From Pegoplata infirma (Eukaryota; Arthropoda; Insecta; Diptera; Anthomyiidae): a DNA stretch of 64,000 nt. The position numbers and the translations under genes were made by a program. Shown here piece after piece: positions 34,884 to 46,739 of this stretch. Positions within the stretch are counted from its first letter, which is position 1. Each line of letters begins with the position of its first letter. The notes below the pieces were generated by a model. That model searched no databases, had not been told where the DNA came from, and was given only the letters and a program-made list of their open reading frames with translations. The stretch is from positions 76,187,337-76,251,336 of the forward strand of contig OY992540.1 of the NCBI GenBank assembly GCA_963921195.1, given 5' to 3'.

Positions 34884-35475
34884 ACAGAAAAAAAAAAATT
34901 GAGTAAATTTTAAATACTATTGAGTAAAAAATTACTTAATTTTGCACCATTTAAACGATTTAATAGTATTGAGTAAACTTTTAATAAGAAATAATTAAAT
35001 GCTTACTAAAAAAATTGAGTAAATTTTTAATTGACACAATTAAAACTTTACTTAAACTTTTAAGTAACTTTTTAATTGTGTCAACTAAAAATGTACTCAA
35101 AATTTATCAATTTATTTATTTTTTTTTTTTTTGAAAGTTTGAAACAGTTTAACATTTTTTTTAAAAAAAAAAATGTTTTTTCAAACTTTCTCAAATATAT
35201 TTATGTATTAAAGACATAGGAAAATTTCATAAAGATGATTTCAAACTTTCATATACATACATATACAAAAAACTATGAACTAAATGAGAATTTAAAACAA
35301 CAAGAGAATAAAAAAAATCAAAAAAAAAATTATTAAATTTGTATTAAATTATTTACTCATTTTTTTTTTAATTTTTGAGTAAATTTTTAATTGCGTCAAT
35401 TAAAAAATTACTCAATTTTTTTTTTAATTTAAACAACTGATTACTCAAATTGTTTTTCTCAATATTATTTTTTGT
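34884..35475. mobile_element. GAGTAAATTTTTAATT-rich MITE
   Basis: Starts ACACAGAAAAAAAAAAATTG and ends TATTATTTTTTGTG. GAGTAAATTTTTAATTG and its complement recur at least six times, with a central AATTGTGTCAA/TTGACACAATT dyad. Same outer-end type as the MITEs at 21740, 40261 and 51958. Confidence 0.6.
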
Positions 35476-35529
35476 GCATTTTTCCTATAGTAAAGATTTT
35501 AGTAAAGATCTCAAGATATTTTTCTATTG

Positions 35530-35952
35530 AAAACTGTGAAAAAATTCTCTGATGACGACAGTCAAAAGAACAATTCAAGACAATTTATTCAAAACCGTGA
35601 CTGTAAATTTAGAGTGACATTTTTCTAAAACTTTTGATTTTTCTAAGTCCGGGCTAATTTTGATTCTACTAGACCTAAAAGTTATATTTTACATTTTTGG
35701 AAATATTTTATCAAACTTCGAATGGCGATATCTCGAACAATGCTAGACCGATGTTAGGAGTATCTTGATATTCGTATGCCGAAATTTATAAAAACGATGC
35801 ATCGAAAGATAATTTTTTTTTCATATTTCAGAAATCCAAAATTTTAATAAAAATTGTCCAAAACTTTTATCGAAGGGCGCTACTGGTTTAAAAATTCAAA
35901 GCTTTGGTCGCTCACTTAAAAATTGCCGGTCTACTTGTAACATTAGACTGGC
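35530..35952. repeat. Fragment of GGCGCC-type foldback element
   Basis: Has 'ggcgatatctcgaa', 'tatcttgatattcgtatg', 'atcgaagggcgctactggtt' and the terminal TTAGACTGGCATT of the element at 30484-31751, cut off by a class B mini-me copy at 35953. Confidence 0.7.
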
Positions 35953-36720
35953 ATTTTTATACCCTACACCACACTGTGGTACAGGGTATAATGAGTTTGT
36001 GCTGATGTTTGTAACTACCCGAAATATTGGTCCTAGAACCACTTTTAAGTATACCGGTCGACTTAGGATCACTTTTTGAGTCGATTTAGCGATGTCCGTC
36101 CGTCCATGTAAACGGCGTAAACACGATACAGGTCGCAATTTTTAATCAATTGACTTAAAATTTGAAACGACAAAGCCTATTGAAATTGGAAAAAATTGGT
36201 CCATATTTAGACCTAGTCCCCATACAAAAGTCCTCTTTAGTTTTGGCTAAAATGACTCTAATAACCGCATAATAATAGGTATAATCATGTTTTATCTTCA
36301 CAAATCACCATTCCGAATTTTAAAGAAATCGTACCAGTTCTTCTTGTAGCCCCCATACAACCCACCTTCTCGATTTTCACATAAATCTCTCAAATTTCAT
36401 GAAAACAGAAAATATTTAATTTAAGTTTTGTTTGTGTATGTTAAACGCGTACTTAAATAACCTTATCAAACCTGATAATCATCGGACCAGTTTTGGACTT
36501 AGGACCCTTGGGAATATTTCGCCCGATATTCAGTTAAAGCGGTTTATTGTCAACAAAAAGAAGCCTATTTCACTCAAATTTGATTTGTAAGTGTTTTTTA
36601 CACTTATTAAAGATTTGACAACATATAGATATAATCGGTCCATGGCACCCATTTCCCGGGAAATTCTGGAGTAGGGTATTATATGGTCGTTGGTGACCGA
36701 CTATAATTTGCTTACTTGTT
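35953..36720 (+). mobile_element. mini-me-type repeat, class B, full length
   Basis: Left hairpin TATACCCTACACCACACTG / TGGTACAGGGTATAA, core GATGTCCGTCCGTCCATG, body 'ccaccttctcgattttcac', right GGTGACCGACTATAATTTG with CTTACTTGTTT. Serves as the uninterrupted reference for the copy at 30330. Confidence 0.8.
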
Positions 36721-36990
36721 TAGAGGTTGTTTTAGTTTCTCAAGGGAAAACTTTCTTCCCCCTGTGTGATTTTGCCCATCTCCGAACTTTGTGCCAAACT
36801 TCAGAAGTATAGCTCTTTTATTTTGGACTGACAGACAGACGGACAGGCGAACATCGCTAGAATGTCTTTGAATCTATCACTGATCAATAATAAATATACT
36901 TTATGGGTTCCTAGACCGATATTTTGATGCGTTACACACGGAATGACAAAGTGAGTATACCACCATACTGTGGTTGGAGGTTATTCAAAT
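36721..36990 (-). repeat. mini-me class A, 3'-truncated
   Basis: 'ctcttttattttggactg', CAGACAGACGGACAGGCG, 'actttatgggttcctagacc', and CCACCATACTGTGGTTGGAG. Directly adjoins the class B copy at its CTTGTTT end. Confidence 0.75.
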
Positions 36991-36999
36991 TAGAAAACC

Positions 37000-37480
37000 T
37001 AAGGAAATTAAGAAAAGTTCAGAAAAACAAGTACTGGCAATCTCAGAAATAAACTCTAAAACAAGAAAAGATTTTTAAAACTTTTAAAAATTAAAAAAAA
37101 AAGAAAAAAAAAACGCATTTAAAAAATTCTTAAAAGTTCTTAAAAATTCAAAAAAATTAAAAAAAAAAAAAAAAAAATAGAATTCTCAGATTCTAAAATA
37201 TTTTTGTTTTTTTTTTTTGTTAAACCCAAATTATAGAGATATTTTTCTACAACTTCTCAGATTCAGAAAAATTATAGAGAATAAGACAAACAAAGAAAAA
37301 TTTTTTATAAACTTCACAGTACATAAGTAGTATAGAAACAGGGTTACATTCAATGTATACAAATATTAACACGACCAAAATAACAACAACAAGAAACATT
37401 TTTTCTTAACAAAAACCTTAGATTCTGAGACATTTTTTGTGTAGAAAAATGCTCAAACTCTGCGACATCCCAATAAATCA
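37000..37480. repeat. A-rich DNA with diverged 35-bp satellite monomers
   Basis: 'attctcagattctaaaa' (37180), 'cttctcagattcagaaa' (37253) and 'agattctgagacattttttgtgtagaaaaat' split across 37421-37450 keep the satellite order. Elsewhere poly-A and poly-T. Confidence 0.45.
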
Positions 37481-37659
37481 AGATTTTGGCAACTCTTCAG
37501 GATCCAGTAAAATTAAGGAAAAAAAATTTAATTTTTTGTTAATTTTTGTTTTTAACTTTTATATAAAATTCCATAAAGTTCTCTGTTATTACATCTTAAT
37601 ATCACTTACAAGGAAGGTCTTTCACAGGGCACCCACCGATTTTTCTAAAAACTTGCATA

Positions 37660-39404
37660 TGAGGCATTCCACACCAAATGTCCAGCGAAAAAAAACACGT
37701 GTACCATAAACTTCTGAATAGGTTGTATGGATAGCCCTATATGGAACTTAGAAAATTGCGTTTTTGGTTTTTCAATTTTTCAAAAACTGGGCTTAGGAGG
37801 CGTGGTCAAATGGTCAAATTTGTGGCGAGTTGCCTTGATTAAATATTTATCACATTAAAACGGAATGCACCACAATCTCAAAAATTTACATTCTTATATA
37901 GTTTTGTATGGGCTATCGACTAAATTTTTTTTTTTTGGAAAATTTTCAGAACCCGTTCTGAAATTTTCCATTTTTTAAAAAAGTTAATTTATCAAAAATC
38001 CGGCCACTTTTTTTTTTTTTTTATTTTTTTAAAAGTTTAGATGTTTGTCTATCCACACAAAAAAACTCAGAATCACCTTCTTCGTTTTTTTCGAGAAAAT
38101 TGCATTTGAATTTTAAATTTCATAGCAATTTTGTAATTTGCTTGTATTTTCTTGATTTAACGTTGCGAATGAGTAATATTTATGCAATTGATATTACTCA
38201 TTCGCAACGTTAAATCAAGAAAATACAAGCAAATTACAAAATTGTTATGAAATTTAAAGTTCAAATGCGATTTTCTCGAAAAAAAACTACGAACGTGTTT
38301 CTGAATTTTTTTGTGTGGATGGATAACACCGCTCAACAAATCGAAGGTTTTTGGCTCCGGTTTGAAGTTTGATATAAAATTTTTAAAGATTTTGACTCGC
38401 TGATTCCAAATTCGTGCTCCAAATTTTTCCATCACGTCTAGAATTTTAATTATTCGCGGTTGAAAATGCGAAAAAACGCGATTTTTGCCTTTTTTGAAAG
38501 CCTGCACAGCAGCCGCTGGGTGGAATAAAAATCAGGTATAAAGCGTGAGAGTAGAATTGAACTATGATCTCAAAAATATGATCAAAAAAATTTCAAGTTG
38601 TTGCACTATTATTGGCCAAACATACATTTTAAAAAAACACTGTTAAAAAAATTAGAAAAAGCACCATTTTTAAAAGGCTCTAATACAATAACCAGATGAT
38701 CAATCTTTACTGTGATGAGCTCAAAATTTAGGCAAAAGTTCATTCTTTCCTATTGACTTTTAAACCCATTAAATATATCTTCCGGTGTATGCGAAAAATA
38801 ACACAGAAATCTTAAATTTGTAAAATATTATTTTTTTTAGTTTTTCTTTGAAAAATATCAAAAAAAACTAAGGTATCTATCTACCTTACCTTTTTTACAA
38901 AAATGGTAATTTTAACAGTATCATTTTAAAACGCAAGTAAAGCCCAACCAAACGTAATAATTTGAAAAAAATTGTGTTCTATGTTGGAGACCATATACAA
39001 ATTATACTTTTGAGCTTTATACCAGATTTGTATTCCACTGAATGGCTGCTGTGCAGGCTTTCAAATAATGCAAAAATCGTAATTTTTCGCATTTTCAACC
39101 GTGAATAACTAAAAATCTGGACGTGATGGGAAAATTTGGAGAACAGATTTGGAATCAGGAGATCAAAGTCTACTAAAATTGGTCATCAGAATTCAAACTG
39201 GAAAATGAGTGTTGAGCGGTGTAATTATTTAATCAAGGCAACTCGCCACAAATTTGACCACACCTTCTAAGCCCAGTTTTTGAAAATTAGAAAAACCAAA
39301 ACCGCAATTTTCTTAGTTCCATATAGGGCTATCCAAACAACCTATTCAGAAATTTTCGGGACACATGTTTTGCTGTAGCGGGACATTTGGTGTGGAATGC
39401 CTCA
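37660..39404. mobile_element. GGCATTCCACACC element, copy 2, interrupted
   Basis: TGAGGCATTCCACACCAAAT at the left and its inverse at the right, TA on both sides. Hairpin centre at 38158-38210 as in copy 1. The left arm is longer than in copy 1 and includes 'gcgtttttggttttt' and 'tgtggcgagttgcc'. An 897-bp foldback (38326-39222) lies in the right arm, and about 220 bp of host arm present in copy 1 is missing at that junction. Confidence 0.8.
38326..39222. mobile_element. ACACCGCTCAACA foldback element, copy 1
   Basis: 897 bp, termini ACACCGCTCAACAAATCG and TGTTGAGCGGTGT. Near-identical in reverse orientation to 57610-58503. Arms (~200 bp) share 'gaaagcctgcacagcagcc', 'gttgaaaatgcgaaaaa' and 'ccatcacgtc.aga'; the centre is unique. 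The 116-codon minus frame 38507-38157 and its partner at 58322-58519 read the same arm; they lack domain features and run over the element edge. Confidence 0.88.
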
Positions 39405-40255
39405 TATAGGAAAGAGGGGAGCAAAATAAGAGTTATTCGTTATTCGTTTTTTTTTTTTTTTTTATTATTTTAGTTAACGTTTCTTACAAAAAAAAATTTA
39501 TAAGAACGCTACTCCAAATGGAGCTTCTAGCAACGTTTTTTTTATAGCTGCCTAATCTCACTTTTAGCGGGTCAAAGGGGAGGGGGAAAAACGGGATTTT
39601 TTCTACTTGATGGTCTACTTTCATATGGCATTGAATCCATTGAGGCTCAAAGCGATTATCCAAAAATTTGTTGCACAGTGTAATAAAAAAATGTGTTACT
39701 CTATCAAAAAAAAAAGTAAGCCAATTTGCTTTTGTTGCTTTGCTGTCTTCAGGTTGACCTCGAACTTTTTATTTCATTCGTTTATATTTACTTTTTCCTC
39801 TCCAACTCCATCTCATGTACCTAAGAATTCATCTATTTTAAGTTGACGAATCTTGTTGGTATGGAAATGAATGTTAGTGTGCTTAAAATTTAAGAACATC
39901 ATTAATTTTAAGTTGGCCTCTTATAAATGTATGAATGTATACATAGGTACTCTTTATAATGATAGTTGAAATGTTTTTTTTTTTTGTTTTTGTTGATAAA
40001 AGTATGTAGACGAAAGATAGAACGAACGTTTGAAAGGAAAGAATCAACCATTATTTATTCAGTCAGTCATTCAGGCGCATTCGCTCAATCATTTATTCAT
40101 TCATTTAAAGTGTTATACACCTATATAAATTGTGGAGTATGCCAAGTACACACTTTAATTTAATTAAATGTCATATTTTATATCAATTTAGGTAATATTA
40201 AGTACAAAAACAACATATATATACTGCAGCAGCATTAAGCACACAATCACACACA
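39405..40255. other. Low-copy AT-rich DNA
   Basis: Poly-T at about 39450 and 39975; 'cattcattcatt'-like words near 40090. Open frames 39607-39846 and 39966-40163 show no family features. Confidence 0.35.
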
Positions 40256-40260
40256 CTCTT

Positions 40261-40781
40261 ACACACAAAAAAAACCTTGTCAAATTCCTAGAAAAACTCT
40301 CGTTATCCCATTTTACCAATATTTGACAGTTTTCCTTGTTTTTTAACAAAAAATTTTCGATCGAAATTTACATTTTTTTGTAATTTTACAATTTTTTTTG
40401 GTAATTTTACATATTTCCAACATTTTTTTACAAAAAAAAATCTAGTAAATTCACAATATTTCCTTGTAACTTGTGAATTTACTAGAGAAAAAAAGTTGTA
40501 AATTTACAATTATTTTGGTAAAAATCTTGTAAAATTACGAAAAAGCTTGTAATTTTTACTAGGAGTTCTCGTAAAATAGGAGGTAGCAAAAAATCTAGTA
40601 AAAGTGCGAAACCTCCTTGTTAGTTTTATCGCATCAAAAAATTTTTAAATTAACAGTTTTAAAATTACAAAATTATTGGTAAAAATCATGTAAAATTACA
40701 AGGAATTCTTGTCAAATAGGAGGTAGCAAAAAAAAAAGTTACAAACTTTTCTTGTCGTTTTACAAGGTTTTTTTTGAGTGT
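40261..40781. mobile_element. 521-bp MITE (AAAACCTTGT ends)
   Basis: ACACACAAAAAAAACCTTGT at the left; inverted ACACTCAAAAAAAACCTTGT at the right. Many TTGTAAATTTAC/TTGTAAAATTAC words and two copies of 'aaataggaggtagcaaaaa' (40577, 40718). Non-coding. Confidence 0.75.
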
Positions 40782-41159
40782 ACAGACTCAATAGACAACA
40801 TCTATTACATAGAATATACAGCAACAAAAACTAAAATTTTCAAAATCATAAAACTTTTTGATTGAATATGTCTTTATCAAAAAGGTGAACTAATGAATGA
40901 AGACTTAATTTTAAATCAGCAGCAATTACTTTTCTACCAGAATTTTAGTTAATTTAGTAGTATGTACTACAATTTATCAGCAGAATTTTAACAGCTCGTA
41001 TATATTTTGAGAATTTTTCATTTATATTGAAATAGCTTGCTTTATCATTGATTTTTTTGCATTTTGTGACCTTCGAATTTTGTGGCCTTTAAAATATTTG
41101 AGACATTTAAATTAAAATTTTGTTATGGAAAAATAAAAAAAATCATTATTTAGAGGAAT

Positions 41160-41225
41160 TTATTTAAGGAAAAATGTCTCACAATTTTTTTATAGAAAAA
41201 ACAATTAAGTTTTTCAAAAAAAAAA
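41160..41225. repeat. Diverged 35-bp satellite monomer
   Basis: 'ggaaaaatgtctcacaattt' then 'tttatagaaaaaac' keeps the satellite order, 1.4 kb before array 2. Confidence 0.45.
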
Positions 41226-41231
41226 TCTAAT

Positions 41232-41570
41232 AAAAACGGATTTTTGGAAATTTAAGGCGGTGATCCCAAATTTTTGCTATTTTCGCTTTAGCAGCTCTAG
41301 TTAGTTTAATAATAGAAATACAGATATTTTTTTAAAATTCATTAAAAAAATAAATTTTGGAAATTCGTAACGATGGTCCCCAATTTTTGTTATTTTGACC
41401 CTATCACCCTTTAGTTGAGCCATAAAAAAAATAATTTTTGAAAATGTATAGCGGTGATCTCCAATTTTTGTATTAAAGATTTTAGAGATAATTCATATAA
41501 AATTTGATGTTTAGAAATTTACAGCGATAATCTCCAATTTTTGCTGTTTTCGCCCTTCACTAATTGTAAG
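41232..41570. repeat. Tandem ~70-110-bp repeats
   Basis: Four degenerate units with 'tttggaaatttaaggcggtgatcccaaatttttgct'-like content (split here at 41245-41280, 41353, 41438 and 41512). A fifth unit lies at 42562-42605, just before satellite array 2, separated by a TTCATAAATA-rich block. Confidence 0.6.
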
Positions 41571-41577
41571 AGACAAA

Positions 41578-42510
41578 TGCTTCATAATATTTATGACATG
41601 GTTTCATAAAAAATGTTGTCTTAAAATTTCATTATACTTATGAAGCCTTCATAAATATAATATAGTTTTATGAAAAAATCTATGAAATGCACTTCATAAA
41701 ATTTCATGATTTCATAAAAAAATGCATTAACGTGAAATATTTTATAATATGATTGAAAAGTTTGGGTGAAACAATTTCAGCTCCTTAAGACGATGCCAGA
41801 TGACTTGGGGAAAAAAAGTTTTCATAAATACTTATTTCAGTTCTTTCAATGTAAATATATCAAAAATTTTATTTAAAAAAAAAAATTAATAGTTTTGCTT
41901 ATATTAATGAAAATTTCATAAATACTATGAAAACTTGTTAAAAATATATAACGAAACTTGTCATTAAAGTTCGTCCAATGTAACTGTGTCATAAATATAA
42001 GGAAATGTTTCATAAATACTATGAAATATTTCATAGAAATATTTTTTTTAAGTATTTCTTTATATTTATGGAATTTTTTAATAGTATCAATGAAGATTTT
42101 CATAACTATTATGAAATTTTTGAAGTATAAAATGAAAGGATTTCATAAATGTAATGAAAGGTTTCCATAAATGCAATCAATGATTTCATACATTTATAAA
42201 ACATTTCATAGTATTTATGAAATACTATGAAATAGTAACATAAATATGATGAAACAGTTATAATAAATTAAGTCACTGAAATGTTTCATAGTATTAAAAA
42301 AATATTTAATAATATTTATGAAGAGTTTAGTAAAAGTTTATGAAACTTTATATATTATATTTATGAAATCTTTCATAAATATAATGAAATATTTCATTTT
42401 TTATTTTATTTATGAAACTGTTGCATTGGATGAACTTTAATGAAGATTTTTATTATATTTATGACAGTTTTCATAAATATATTGAAACTTTTTCTTTTGA
42501 GTAGGATCTC
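41578..42510. repeat. TTTCATAAATA-rich block, likely inserted
   Basis: Dozens of TTTCATAAATATAATGAAA-like words in both orientations across 930 bp. Splits the tandem repeats at 41232 and 42562. Resembles the 262-bp MITE at 21740 in word content. Frames 41873-42170 on both strands are products of this repetition. Confidence 0.6.
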
Positions 42511-42606
42511 TAGTTAGTCCAAATAATGCATTCAAAAGGTTTTTTAGAAAAATTTGTATTAAAAACTAATTTTTGGAAATTATAGCGATGATTCCGAATT
42601 TATGCT

Positions 42607-44335
42607 TTAGAACCTAAGACTTTTTCTATAAGAAAAATGTCTCAGAGTCTGAGACTTTTTCTATAAGAAAAATGTCTCAGAATCTGAGACTTTTTCTATA
42701 AGAAAAATGTCTCAAAATCTGAGACTTTTTCTATAAGAAAAACGTCTCAGAATCTGAGACTTTTTCTATAAGAAAAATGTCTCAGAATCTGAGACTTTTT
42801 CTATAAGAAAAATGTCTCAGAATCTGAGACTTTTTCTATAAGAAAAATGTCTCAGAATCTGAGACTTTTTCTATAAGAAAAATGTCTCAGAATCTGAGAC
42901 TTTTTCTATAAGAAAAATGTCTCAGAATCTGAGACATTTTCTATAAGAAAAATGTCTCAGAATCTGAGACTTTTTCTATAAGAAAAATGTCTCAGAATCT
43001 GAGACTTTTTCTATAAGAAAAATGTCTCAGAATCTGAGACTTTTTCTATAAGAAAAATGTCTCATATTCTGAGACTTATTCTATAAGAAAAATGTCTCAG
43101 AATCTGAGACTTTTTCTATAAGAAAAATGTCTCAGAATCTGAGACTTTTTCTATAAGAAAAATGTCTCAGAATCTGAGACTTTTTCTATAAGAAAAATGT
43201 CTCAGAATCTGAGACTTTTTCTATAAGAAAAATGTCTCAGAATCTGAGACTTTTTCTATAAGAAAAATGTCTCAGAATCTGAGACTTTTTCTATAAGAAA
43301 AATGTCTCAGAATCTGAGACTTTTTCTATAAGAAAAATGTCTCAGAATCTGAGACTTTTTCTATAAGAAAAATGTCTCAGAATCTGAGACTTTTTCTATA
43401 AGAAAAATGTCTCAGAATCTGAGACTTTTTCTATAAGAAAAATGTCTCAGAATCTGAGACTTTTTCTATAAGAAAAATGTCTCAGAATCTGAGACTTTTT
43501 CTATAAGAAAAATGTCTCAGAATCTGAGACTTTTTCTATAAGAAAAATGTCTCAGAATCTGAGACTTTTTCTATAAGAAAAATGTCTCAGAATCTGAGAC
43601 TTTTTCTATAAGAAAAATGTCTCAGAATCTGAGACTTTTTCTATAAGAAAAATGTCTCAGAATCTGAGACTTTTTCTATAAGAAAAATGTCTCAGAATCT
43701 GAGACTTTTTCTATAAGAAAAATGTCTCAGAATCTGAGACTTTTTCTATAAGAAAAATGTCTCAGAATCTGAGACTTTTTCTATAAGAAAAATGTCTCAG
43801 AATCTGAGACTTTTTCTATAAGAAAAACGTCTCAGAATCTGAGACTTTTTCTATAAGAAAAATGTCTCAGAATCTGAGACTTTTTCTATAAGAAAAACGT
43901 CTCAGAATCTGAGACTTTTTCTATAAGAAAAATATCTCAGAATCTGAGACTTTTTCTATAAGAAAAATGTCTCAGAATCTGAGACTTTTTCTATAAGAAA
44001 AATATCTCAGAATCTGAGACTTTTTCTATAAGAAAAATGTCTCAGAATCTGAGACTTTTTCTATAAGAAAAATATCTCAGAATCTGAGACTTTTTCTATA
44101 AGAAAAATGTCTCAGAATCTGAGACTTTTTCTATAAGAAAAATGTCTCAGAATCTGAGACTTTTTCTATAAGAAAAATGTCTCAGAATCTGAGACTTTTT
44201 CTATAAGAAAAATGTCTCAGAATCTGGTAATTTTTCTATAAGTAAAATGTCTCAGAATCTGAAACTTTTTCTATAAGAAAAGTGTTTCAGAATCTGAGAC
44301 TTTTTGTATAATAAAAATGGAAAAAAGTTATTCAA
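42607..44335. repeat. 35-bp satellite, array 2
   Basis: About 46 homogeneous units, same sequence and orientation as array 1. Variant bases recur every 70 bp at the right side: AAACGTCTC at about 43826 and 43896, AATATCTC at about 43931, 44001 and 44071. Edges degrade from 44220 on. Confidence 0.97.
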
Positions 44336-44570
44336 AATCCATGAATTTTTCAAAAAGAAGAATGGGACTTTTTCTATATAAAAAAATTATCAGAATTGAG
44401 AATTTTATATGTCTCAAACTTGAGACCTTTTCTTTAGGCAAAATGTCTTAAACACTGACAATGAGATATTTTCTTTCATAAAAATTTATCAGAATCTAAG
44501 ATTTTTTCCATAAAAAAAATTTATCAGAATCGAAGCTTTATTCTAAAAGAAATTTTTTTCAGAGTCTAAA
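44336..44570. repeat. Degenerate edge of satellite array 2
   Basis: 'aaatttatcagaatctaagattttt', 'gagatattttctttcataaaaa' and similar phrases appear at roughly 35-45-bp steps, steadily less like the unit. Confidence 0.65.
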
Positions 44571-44932
44571 ACATGTTCTATATAAAATATTTATATAAAC
44601 GAACAATATCTGTGAATTTGAGAATTTCTTTAACAAAAATTTTAAATGAAAATGGAGTTAAAACCCCTTTGAGTTTATATTGAATTATTTTTAGAATATA
44701 TAAGACAGTCTGGAATTTCCTCTCAAGTAACTGGCGATTATTCTATGTTGTACCGTTCTTAAATGTCTAATCCCTTGTTTAAACTAGTATGCATGTGTTT
44801 GTATTATTTTAGAAAATTACTTTGGAATTTCTTAAACAATTTTCTAGCCAGTGTTTTTTTTTTTTTTTTGTTTTTCTTTCATAATAAACTCCCTCATAAA
44901 ATGTATAAGAAATATTTTTTTATGTTCACTTC
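44571..44932. other. AT-rich DNA, nothing recognised
   Basis: A short chance open frame (44763-44990) runs into the following mini-me repeat. No gene or repeat signal. Confidence 0.35.
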
Positions 44933-45480
44933 TTTTTATACCCTCCAACCACAGTATGGGGGTATACTCACTTTGTCATTCCGTGTGTAACGCATCGAAA
45001 TATCGGTCTAGGACCCCATAAAGTATATATATTATTGATCAGTGATCCATTCTAAGACATTCTAGCGATGTCCGTCTGTCCGTCCGTCCGTCCGTCCGTC
45101 CGTCCGTCTGTGGAAGACACGATACAGTCCAAAGTAAAAGAGCTAGACTCCTGAAATTTGGCACGAATATGTCTTATGGTATTAGGCTGGTTCGAACATG
45201 AGCAAAATCGGATCAGGGGGAAAAAAGTTCCCCTCTTAAGAACTAAACAAACCTCTAAAAAAAGCCATTTTTATAGGTTTTTTGAACTTTTGCTTAGCAA
45301 ACGAAACATTTTTATGTCTAAAGAAGTTCAAAGTCTTGCAGTTGGTTCCAGGAAGATTGTCTCCCACCGACGTTACCCCCCCCCCCCCCCCAAAAAAAAA
45401 AGACGCCCCTGTTTTTTTTTTTAACGTGTTGGAGGGTATAAAAGATTCGGCACAGCCGAATTTAACACTCTCACTTGTTT
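44933..45480 (+). mobile_element. mini-me-type repeat, class A, full length
   Basis: Left TATACCCTCCAACCACAGTA, core 'cattctagcgatgtcc', a GTCC/GTCT tract at 45071-45110, a run of 16 C at 45376-45391 followed by 10 A, and right end ATTCGGCACAGCCGAAT with AACACTCTCACTTGTTT. The frames at 45158-45511 are read through these low-complexity tracts. Confidence 0.85.
45071..45110. repeat. (GTCC)n microsatellite in mini-me
   Basis: Nine to ten GTCC/GTCT units at the fixed position 3' of the 'tctagcgat' core word. Confidence 0.9.
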
Positions 45481-46461
45481 GTTTTTGTATGTGAATATTA
45501 TTTTCCAACAACCAGTAATTTTATCGATTTTATATGTATAAAAATGAAAAAAAAAAAATAAACCATGAAAGTTTTGTGTACATGTAGACGACATAGGGCA
45601 AAAAACAAGAAATATTTATATGTATGTAAAAGTATTTGCAAAGTTTTATTTTCCATTATTCTAGAAAAAAAAACTGCTCACAGTAGAAAAATAAAAGAAA
45701 AACGCATACTTAAGTGCTTTGGGTATGCGTGTTTTGCATATTTATTAGAAAATTTGGTTATTATTTTTTTTTTGTGCAGAATGTCTAATGAATGTGTTGC
45801 TTTCTTCAGTTTAAATTAAATGCCAAGTACAAAATTTTTATGTATAACAAAAATATAAAAAAACAAATTTATTATAACAATAACACAAAAAAAAAACAAA
45901 ATTGTTGTTAAAAACTTTGCAAAAATATGTTGAAAAAGTTTATTATTAAAAATTGTATATTGATTAAATGTCAGTGTTGGTAATGCAGGTATGGGCTCTG
46001 AAATCAAGAGATATTTCGATTAAAAAACAATATGCAACATCAACAGGGACTCCACTAAACGGATTTGACAAATTTTAAGTTTAAGGAAAAAATGCCTGCG
46101 AACATTGAGGCTAATGGTTAATCGCCCAAAGAAAAATAGCCCAAAAATATGAAAAAGGCCCTAAAAAGAAAAATACCAAACTTTGAAACACAAAATGAAA
46201 AATAACCCAAAATAAATAAAAAAATAATTTTTCCAAAAACCATACTACCCAGAAAAGCTTTATTTTGCGGAGAGGGTGGGTCTAAGTCAAGGAGTTTGTA
46301 ATTCCTGAGCCCGGCCAAAGGCCGTCTACGCAGAAAAACTTTAAGACAAACACTTTTAAGACAAGACTATTTCTAACGTGGTTATTATTAATATTTTTAA
46401 TAGATTGGTTTCTTGATAACATAGTCCGTAAAACTTATAAGTAATTGAATTAAAAATATTC
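45481..46461. other. AT-rich DNA, no recognised gene
   Basis: Contains repeated 'gcccaaa' / 'aaataacccaaa' words at 46125-46215. Chance frames 45565-45819, 45816-46007 and 46118-46318 lack family features. Confidence 0.35.
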
Positions 46462-46627
46462 AGCTTTACCACAAGAAAATAAAATAAATTTAAAATGAGG
46501 TTTTAATTTTATTTCCATACAAATTGTTTTTGTTTTTAAAATCGACTTTCAAAAAATGTATAGAAAATTTGAAATTTAAAATAAAACTTTTGTTAAAATA
46601 GACTTTTTGTTTTCTTGTGGTAAGGGC
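46462..46627. mobile_element. 166-bp palindromic MITE candidate
   Basis: CTTTACCACAAGAAAA at the left and TTTTCTTGTGGTAAGG at the right are inverted; inner parts are A/T-rich. No duplication identified. Confidence 0.5.
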
Positions 46628-46739
46628 CATTAAGTGTGTAACTTAAATTTTGACGAAATAGAAAAAATTGCAGGTAGCTCCGATAAAAACGCCGCAGTGA
46701 AAAAATCGCGCAATTTTTGTTAACATTTTTTTACAAAAA

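Noticed and set aside
38157..38507. 116-codon minus-strand open frame as a gene
   Set aside because: It crosses the boundary of two mobile elements, reads a palindromic arm, and its mirror at 58322-58519 ends differently; no domain features.
45158..45511. Overlapping plus and minus frames around the C-run
   Set aside because: Proline/glycine stretches come from the homopolymer in a mini-me copy.
46000..46110. hAT terminus from CAGTGTTGGTAATGC at 45972
   Set aside because: No inverted partner or 8-bp duplication found nearby.
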